From the NCBI GenBank assembly GCA_025924495.1, contig JAICIG010000092.1:1-20628 (forward strand): a stretch of DNA of 20,628 nucleotides, read 5' to 3'. The stretch comes from Pirellulales bacterium. Lineage in GTDB: Bacteria > Planctomycetota > Planctomycetia > Pirellulales > JAICIG01. Shown here in pieces: positions 16,097 through 20,628 of this stretch. Under the pieces are notes generated by a model that ran no database searches, was not told the DNA's origin, and saw only the letters and a list, made by a program, of their open reading frames with translations. The number at the start of each line of letters is the position of its first letter. Position 1 is the stretch's first letter. The translations under genes and the position numbers were made by a program.

Positions 16097-17104
16097 CTAT
16101 TCACCACTTTTTGACTGCCGTAGCGGGCTGGACGGGGCTCGCACGACGGTGATTTGTTCGATGTCGGGCAACGGCTCGCCTCCCAACAGGCGGTCGACCG
16201 CGCTCCAGGTTCGCGTGTGATCGTTTTGCCGCGTGTGGATTTGCGTCGCCGACCCCGAGCGGCCATCGGCCGCTACTCCTGTAAGCTTCACCAACCACCG
16301 ATCGCCGTCACGGTGCCAGTAGCCTTCGCCGTATCCGCCGTCGCTCTCGAAGTTCCACGTCTTGATCTGTCTGGTCAGCGGATCCCAGCCGATGCGCTGT
16401 GTACCGCACATCGTCGTCCGGCCGGCGACCTTGACCGTATATTCGCTCAACAGGAAGTTCTGGCTCTCATCCCAACGGCATGAGGTGCTGACCAGCGAGT
16501 CGCCGCCTTCCTCGACCCAGTCGCCCACCAACCAGGCAAGCTGCTTGAGATGCTCGTGCGGCGGTAGGCGGTCATTCGGATTAACCACATCGCGCCAGCT
16601 GGCAATAAGCCACTTCCCGTCGTCTCGCGTGTTCACGACCGTGTAACGCGATCGCAGCATTGGCTCGTGGTCTGCGTTGAAAAACGCCAAATGTCCGTTT
16701 TCAATGGCAAGGCCGTCGCCGACGAACCGTAACGACTCGATTTCGACGGCGACGTTGAGCCGCCGCTCCCTGAACGTCGCGGCATAGAATTCTTCGATTG
16801 CATCGCGACCTTGAAGCACGTTTCCGTCGAGGTCGACCATCTCGGCCTGCGGGGCGAACTGCGAGGCAATCGCTTTGGCGTCACCGGCGTTGAATGCCTT
16901 GGCAAAATCGTCCGCCAGTTTCTTTAAGGCCTTTTCATCGGCGGCATGTCGTCCGTTATTGGCGTGTTCGCCGGCCGGCTCGCGTGCGGCGTCGCTCAGT
17001 GCGTCCTTTACCGGAGCTTGCTTGGGCGGTGCGTTCTCGGCTCCGCTGGCTACGGCGACTGTCAAGGCTAACCAACACACCGCTCGAAAAGCCGTCGATC
17101 TCAT
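16097..17104 (-). CDS. Secreted SgcJ/EcaC-like NTF2-fold protein with C-terminal DUF1579-like domain
   Basis: A 335-residue exported protein. Residues 1-21 are a signal peptide (AVCWLALTVAVASG). Residues about 55-175 match the SgcJ/EcaC (NTF2-like, DUF4440) pattern: ALKKLADDFAKAFNAGDAKAIASQFA, then EMVDLDGNVLQGRDAIEEFYAATF, then a strand ending in RYTVVNTRDDGKWLIASWRD. Residues about 185-325 form a second beta-rich domain with LKQLAWLVGDWVEEG and IGWDPLTRQIKTWNFESDGGYGEGYW, similar in style to DUF1579 barrels. The two-domain form is about twice the length of a lone NTF2-like protein. NTF2 folds of this type bind small molecules or catalyse isomerisation, but no catalytic pair is obvious. The ATG at 17102-17104 has only a weak ribosome site. 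It is first in a two-gene operon with the TPR protein. Confidence 0.88.
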   Translation of the reverse strand: MRSTAFRAVCWLALTVAVASGAENAPPKQAPVKDALSDAAREPAGEHANNGRHAADEKALKKLADDFAKAFNAGDAKAIASQFAPQAEMVDLDGNVLQGRDAIEEFYAATFRERRLNVAVEIESLRFVGDGLAIENGHLAFFNADHEPMLRSRYTVVNTRDDGKWLIASWRDVVNPNDRLPPHEHLKQLAWLVGDWVEEGGDSLVSTSCRWDESQNFLLSEYTVKVAGRTTMCGTQRIGWDPLTRQIKTWNFESDGGYGEGYWHRDGDRWLVKLTGVAADGRSGSATQIHTRQNDHTRTWSAVDRLLGGEPLPDIEQITVVRAPSSPLRQSKSGE

Positions 17105-17153
17105 CGTGGTTCACTCAGTGGCCGTCAATCAGGTTTGTCAGTCCGGTCGTCTC

Positions 17154-17183
17154 ACTATAGTTGCCCAGCAACCACTGATACAA
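17154..17183 (-). promoter_or_regulatory. Possible promoter of the NTF2-like/TPR operon
   Basis: On the minus strand, TTGTAT (17183-17178) and TATAGT (17159-17154) are separated by 18 bp. The -10 box is good (five of six) and the -35 box weak (three of six). Transcription would begin about 45 bp before the ATG at 17104. Confidence 0.35.
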
Positions 17184-17311
17184 CACTTTCCGCGAGCTAA
17201 TCCGGCGCAGTGTAAACAGTTTTTTGTGAATGTTTTTTGCTAATACGCGCAGGATCTCCAAATGAGGCAATGCAAGACACTCCGCCTTTCCCGTCTATTG
17301 CATCCTAGGTA

Positions 17312-17327
17312 GCAGTGCCCACCCTAC
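17312..17327 (-). repeat. Dispersed palindrome, half copy
   Basis: GCAGTGCCCACCCTAC matches the distal part of the 12856 copy exactly, but the opposing arm is missing. It is a fragment of the same dispersed repeat family. Confidence 0.7.
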
Positions 17328-17440
17328 GAAACGGAACGGAAGCCGTGTCATGGAAAGAAATTGACACGCCCGGTCGCCGGGGTATTCTCATCGCATTCGG
17401 CGGAGTGAATCACTTATCCCGATCTCCCTGGAGGCGAGCA

Positions 17441-17665
17441 ATGAGGTGTCCAAAGTGCGACGACGAGATGGAGCAAGGGTTGCAGATGGACGCATCGTTT
17501 GGCGGAGCGCGAAAAGCCACCTGGATCAAAGGCAATGAGCTGCCGACAATCAAGATCAGTCTGATGCCGCCGAACGTGGAGATTACGGGCGAGCGGTATT
17601 ACGTGACCGTTTATCGCTGCCGGGCTTGCGGTTTCCTTGAGTCCTACGCTCACGAAAAGGCGTAG
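17441..17665 (+). CDS. Small zinc-ribbon protein
   Basis: A 74-residue protein with two zinc knuckles: CPKC (C3, C6) at the N-terminus and CRAC (C60, C63) near the C-terminus. Together they can bind one zinc ion. A Trp/Lys-rich beta segment (ATWIKGNELPTIKISLMPPNVEI) lies between them. The pattern MRCPKCDDEMEQG with a late YRCRACGFLE resembles DUF6487-type nucleic-acid or protein-binding ribbons. GGAGG at 17430-17434 lies 6 bases before the ATG at 17441, which fixes the start against a longer open frame from 17315. No signal peptide, so cytoplasmic. The substrate is unknown. It is divergent from the secreted operon, with no obvious partner. Confidence 0.85.
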   Translation: MRCPKCDDEMEQGLQMDASFGGARKATWIKGNELPTIKISLMPPNVEITGERYYVTVYRCRACGFLESYAHEKA

Positions 17666-18127
17666 ATCGGAAAGCGTTCAATCAACGCGCTCGGGGGTCG
17701 CGGCCACACGGCCGCGATCCAAGGCAAGGGCGAGCCCTCGAAAACCCGGCAGACGATCAAGCGTCAAACCGGTGACTCGCGTTTCCTCGTAGCAGTTACA
17801 AAAATGCCTCGCCGCCTCGCGCGCCTTGCTCGGGCTGGCCATCGAAGGCGAGCGCCGCGCGAAGATCCGGCTCGCGGAGAAAAGCGTCTTTACTGTCGCG
17901 GGGGTCGTCTGAGGCCCGCGGGCCAGCCGGCGTAGGGGGGGCATTGCCCACCAGAACTGCCGCAGTGCGCGATTCCGGTGTTGCCGCCAGAATGGAAGCC
18001 GGGCCCGTTTGCTTCTCTTCCACGCCGCAGAGCCTGCTGGAACGAGTGCGGGCTGTTCATGGACTTTAAGGCTCGGCGGCACGTGTGGACATTGCTCCTG
18101 GTGTCCAACGCGCACGCTACGAAACTA
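17666..18127. other. Intergenic gap with a repeat copy
   Basis: The gap between the zinc-ribbon gene and the TIR gene, whose ends converge here. A 145-codon minus-strand frame (17678-18115) runs through the dispersed repeat at 17933 and reads as the usual repeat words (WWAMPPLR), so it is not called. No strong terminator was seen. Confidence 0.55.
17933..18080 (+). repeat. Second, diverged copy of the 12691-12855 element
   Basis: Begins with the palindrome (GTAGGGGGGGCATTGCCCAC) and continues with CAGAACTGCCGCAGTGCG, gattcc, atggaagc, a tttgcttctcttcc run and ggct-ttcatg-actttaaggctcgg. All of these have counterparts in the same order at 12711-12840. The inverted right-hand palindrome and the 100-bp flanks are absent here. 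Confidence 0.7.
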
Positions 18128-19759
18128 TTAGCTAGTCGCGGAAGTTGTTGCGCCAGGTTTGGTGCAGGAATCCCCGAGTGTCCTCATTAACTTCTCAAAC
18201 GGAGGTATAATCGGCTTCGCGTCAGTGAAGTTGATGCCGACGATGTCGTAGAGCCACACCGGCATCTCGACGGCCTCGATGATCAACGGCACAATTCGCC
18301 GCCTTCGCTCGCTCATATCAAGAACTTTCCCGATAATCGCTTCCTCTTGGCAATTGCCGCTTTCGAAGTATCTAGGGGAAATTACCGCTAGAGTGAACCT
18401 ACTCGCCCTTATACAGCGTTCCATCTCCTGCAGGAAAGTGGCGTTTGCAAGGAAATCGACTTCGTCCATTGCCACAGTGTATCCAGCCGAGCGCAGATCC
18501 TCGAAAAGTTTGCGAGCAAATGATCGATCCGGTTCTGCGCGACGGTAGCTGATGAATGCGTCGTAACGATGCGAAGATTTCATGTTTTTGCTATTAGTGC
18601 ACTCCGATTTAATGGGTGATGCGACTATGGCCGTGGGCGGGCCCGAATCGCCGCACCCAAAGGCGGGAGGTACAGTCGCAGTATGCTCTCGCAATCGCCT
18701 CTCAATCTTCTTAATTTCTCGCTGTGCCGCGTTTTTTTGGGTCTGAATTTTCTTGCGGTCGAAGTTGACCGATTGAATTGCGCGGTGCGCCACATGCCAG
18801 TGTCGCGCAATTTGCGATTGCAAACGATCGATCTCCTCGTTGTCTCGGCGCTCCTGCTCCGGCGTGTAAACCCAGTCATCCACTTCCGCGCATACACAAT
18901 CCCCCTGTTCCGATAACTTCTCCCCTTCGAGTTCTCGCTCCCACGCTTTCCAGCCGACGGGATCGATCGCCCTTAGCACGGTTTTATATAGAAGATTGCC
19001 GACCCCCGCGAGCGCAGCGAGTGCCCGAGTATGCTTTGGTTTTGCAGATTTCGGTGAGTCGTGTCTAATTCCTATGAGATGCGCCCAGGCCACGACTGAC
19101 CAGCCAAACGCGTTGTAGATTGCCTTTGCCAGTTGTTCGACGGCGTTTGGCTGCACTAGTTGCAGGGCCTCGACGGGAACCGCTGCTAGCTCGCGCAACG
19201 TCATCGCATAATCTGCCGAATTGCAGCAAGCTTGATATAGGCCGGAAAGCCTATTGTCCCCAACATGGCTTACGCCTGCCGGGGCGCGTCGCAAGTGCCC
19301 ATGGTCGGCCATGGTCGCCAAATCAGAGATGGCGCCTTCTAAGACACTCGGAAATGCCGCGAACGATTCTGCCCAAGCTTTCAATTCTTGCGAAAGAATT
19401 CGGATTCGGTCGCGATATTCTTGTTGAGGGTTCGCGGCGAATGATCGATAACGCTCCGGCTGGGTTGCGAAATACGACTCAAATATCTGCGGATTTTCCG
19501 CGAGCCATCGGCCGATCGCCTCCGAAATCATGGCGCGATTCTCCGTTGGAAATCGGTCCAGCGCGCTTTGGTCTCCGCTCGCAACCTCAGCAACAACCGC
19601 AACGACACCGAGCGCGCCGACGACTGCGCGGCTGTATTCCACCGCATCGCTACGTCCGTCGGATTGCAATTGCTTAATGATGCCGGCGTCGATTCCTAGG
19701 CTAACGAGACACTGCTCCCCCTGCGGCGTGCTGAACGCCGCAATGACCTGCTTCATCAT
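18128..19759 (-). CDS. TIR-domain protein with novel N-terminal region and coiled coil
   Basis: A 543-residue protein from the ATG at 19757-19759; a GTG at 19777 would add six residues, and neither start has a clear ribosome site. The C-terminal TIR domain spans about 398-520. It shows YDAFISYRRAEPDRSFARKL (first strand and helix), GYTVAMDEVDFLAN (BB-loop region), SRFTLAVISPRYFESGNCQEE with the CxxE motif (C470, catalytic-type E473), and IVPLIIEAVEMPVWLYDIVGI. The Glu suggests NAD+ cleavage or signal synthesis, as in bacterial TIR immune effectors. Residues 300-360 are charged and helical, probably a coiled coil for oligomerisation. Residues 1-290 match nothing I recognise; they are mostly helical with an Ala/Val-rich stretch at 45-60 and may sense a trigger. 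No partner gene adjoins it. Repeats on both sides and less GC-rich tracts than neighbours hint at acquisition. Confidence 0.88.
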   Translation of the reverse strand: MMKQVIAAFSTPQGEQCLVSLGIDAGIIKQLQSDGRSDAVEYSRAVVGALGVVAVVAEVASGDQSALDRFPTENRAMISEAIGRWLAENPQIFESYFATQPERYRSFAANPQQEYRDRIRILSQELKAWAESFAAFPSVLEGAISDLATMADHGHLRRAPAGVSHVGDNRLSGLYQACCNSADYAMTLRELAAVPVEALQLVQPNAVEQLAKAIYNAFGWSVVAWAHLIGIRHDSPKSAKPKHTRALAALAGVGNLLYKTVLRAIDPVGWKAWERELEGEKLSEQGDCVCAEVDDWVYTPEQERRDNEEIDRLQSQIARHWHVAHRAIQSVNFDRKKIQTQKNAAQREIKKIERRLREHTATVPPAFGCGDSGPPTAIVASPIKSECTNSKNMKSSHRYDAFISYRRAEPDRSFARKLFEDLRSAGYTVAMDEVDFLANATFLQEMERCIRASRFTLAVISPRYFESGNCQEEAIIGKVLDMSERRRRIVPLIIEAVEMPVWLYDIVGINFTDAKPIIPPFEKLMRTLGDSCTKPGATTSATS

Positions 19760-19843
19760 GGCTTGGATCGATGCCACCCAACACCGGCCGATCGAGACGA
19801 AAAGTGTTAGGCCTAAATTCTAGCGGATTCGCCGGAATAGGAC

Positions 19844-20056
19844 TATTGGGCGACGGGTGTCGTGCCTCCTCGCGCGTCTCGCTGCAGCAGCCATTTGGCC
19901 AACCGCCCATAGGGCAGATTGGTGGCGAGGATTTTTTGCTCTCGCCAAAGCTGCGCAGAAAGGTCTCGGCTGCGTGTTCCGTCGAGGCGGTCCAGCCAGT
20001 GCGAGTCCTGTCGTCGGCCAAGGCTAGGTTCGCGATTGGCGTTTGCTGCAGCGGCT
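19844..20056 (-). pseudogene. Possible remnant of a coding region
   Basis: A stop-to-stop frame on the minus strand without an ATG start. It reads in part QDSHWLDRLDGTRSRD, then LWREQKILATNLPYGRLAKW and LLQRDARGG before TAG at 19846-19844. This composition looks more protein-like than the other frames here, and an upstream piece in another frame (RFQTLATLPADAR) could be its continuation after a frameshift. The family is not recognised. It may be the decayed 3' end of a gene whose 5' part was lost at the dispersed repeat. Confidence 0.22.
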
Positions 20057-20094
20057 TGCTACACCTTTCGGAACGTGCATCGGCGGGCAGAGTT

Positions 20095-20146
20095 GCCAGG
20101 GTTTGAAAACGCTGCGACAGTTCTGGTGGGCACTGCCCACCCTACG
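20095..20146 (-). repeat. Dispersed palindrome, third extended copy (inverted)
   Basis: On the minus strand, GTAGGGTGGGCAGTGCCCAC is followed by CAGAACTGTCGCAG and a diverged continuation ending in CCCTGG. It matches the 12691 copy through the conserved CAGAACTGxCGCAG segment and then decays. Confidence 0.75.
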
Positions 20147-20422
20147 GCTTGGCGCAAACGGTGCGATCGAGAGGGCACTGTTCCTGTCGCCCTTGACAGG
20201 GCTGCGAGGGGGTCGCCGCGTTGACTGCTTCCAGGGGCTTGCGCCGAATCGGCAAACAACCTGTCGCTGCTACGCAGCTAATGCAATGGCGGAGGGGCGG
20301 CGAGCCGCGAGGCGCAAGCCTCCGTTTCGCGCTGAAGACAGTCGGATGAAGAATGGCCGGACTGGATCTGACGCGAAAGCAATTTGGCCGGGATGAGGCG
20401 TGATGCGGGCGTAAGGTGAACA

Positions 20423-20438
20423 GTGGGCTGACGCCCAC
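20423..20438. repeat. Second type of intergenic palindrome
   Basis: GTGGGC-TGAC-GCCCAC is a 6-bp-arm palindrome unrelated in its centre to the GTGGGCACTGCCCAC family. Its surroundings (gcgtaaggtgaacag upstream) look like a separate dispersed planctomycete repeat family, judged by the familiar translated words only. Confidence 0.5.
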
Positions 20439-20628
20439 GGCTCGCCAGAAGGCGGAAGTTTCTGCCTTTTCGCCTCTCCTGCGCCATGCCAGCCGGTTTT
20501 TAGACTGGGCGGCAATCTGTGGCCCGGAACCGGCGTTTTTTTAGGCCTGGCGTTGTTGGAACGCGGGGCGCCGCTGTCGGGCGCAGCGAACCAGCCGAGG
20601 TTTGGAAACATGTCGAAAACGAATGGCA

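Larger units (their letters stand above)
17105..17440. other. Divergent intergenic region with promoter candidate and repeat fragment
   Basis: This gap separates the divergent NTF2-like and zinc-ribbon genes. It carries an A/T-rich patch near 17215-17245, the promoter candidate at 17154-17183, and half of the dispersed palindrome at 17312-17327. The frame continuing upstream of 17441 passes through this repeat fragment and is therefore not taken as coding. Confidence 0.5.
19760..20628. other. Repeat-rich region with no confident gene
   Basis: About 870 bp holding an inverted copy of the dispersed palindrome (20095-20146), another palindrome (20423-20438), a hairpin followed by TTTT at 20449-20470, and possible gene debris at 19844-20056. 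Open frames on both strands across 20043-20611 read as repeat words (WWALPTLR, GVSPLFTLRPH) and are not called. Confidence 0.55.

Noticed and set aside
14915..16114. 399-codon plus-strand open frame
   Set aside because: Antisense to the TPR gene; runs of Arg/Ala/Gly reflect the opposite Gly-rich region.
17315..17440. N-terminal extension of the zinc-ribbon protein
   Set aside because: It would begin inside a dispersed repeat fragment, while GGAGG precedes the ATG at 17441.
20270..20611. 113-codon minus-strand ORF and overlapping plus-strand frames at the right end
   Set aside because: They translate dispersed repeats and change frame freely; no start site or domain supports them.

Overview
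The window looks like a chromosomal stretch from a GC-rich planctomycete, probably of the Pirellulales type. The signs are a secreted protein of the planctomycete Cys-rich barrel type at the left edge, many exported proteins of unknown role (HEAT, DUF1579, NTF2-like, TPR with a Gly-rich N-terminus), wide intergenic gaps, and dispersed palindromes of the kind common in that phylum. I saw no rRNA, tRNA, CRISPR array, integrase or intact transposase. The organism call is inference from protein character, not from a marker gene.

Layout. 1-921 (minus) is a truncated secreted outer-surface protein. 1121-3585 (minus) holds two PLP-dependent transsulfuration enzymes: a cystathionine gamma-synthase (metB, plant-like in sequence) followed by a cystathionine lyase-type enzyme, with a double hairpin between them. 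Upstream of metB lies a compact promoter-leader-terminator arrangement in which a third complementary arm could form an antiterminator. 4019-5215 (plus) is a secreted HEAT-like protein, 5532-6197 (minus) a HAD phosphatase, and 6433-6747 (plus) a small secreted protein. An array of 32-bp hairpin-containing repeats follows at 6897-7024. 7167-7691 (minus) is a DUF1579 protein and 8061-8285 (plus) a small unknown protein.

8525-10612 (minus) is a soluble PAS-GAF-HisKA-HATPase-REC hybrid kinase whose receiver carries Glu at the phosphoacceptor position. 11298-12554 (minus) is a membrane-anchored SGNH/DUF1574-like protein, and 13135-14157 (minus) a serine beta-lactamase-fold hydrolase. Between these two lies a repeat structure in which about 100-bp direct repeats flank a segment bounded by inverted palindromes. 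14576-17104 (minus) is a two-gene operon of secreted proteins: an NTF2-like protein, then a Gly-rich TPR protein. 17441-17665 (plus) is a small zinc-ribbon protein.

18128-19759 (minus) is a TIR-domain protein with a long unrecognised N-terminal region and a coiled coil. It sits alone between repeat-rich gaps and is the best candidate here for an undescribed immune or NAD-cleaving effector. The right end (19760-20628) holds dispersed repeats and possibly a decayed gene.

How the genes work together is clear only for the transsulfuration pair (cysteine to cystathionine to homocysteine or back) and the 14576-17104 operon. The other genes look independently transcribed.
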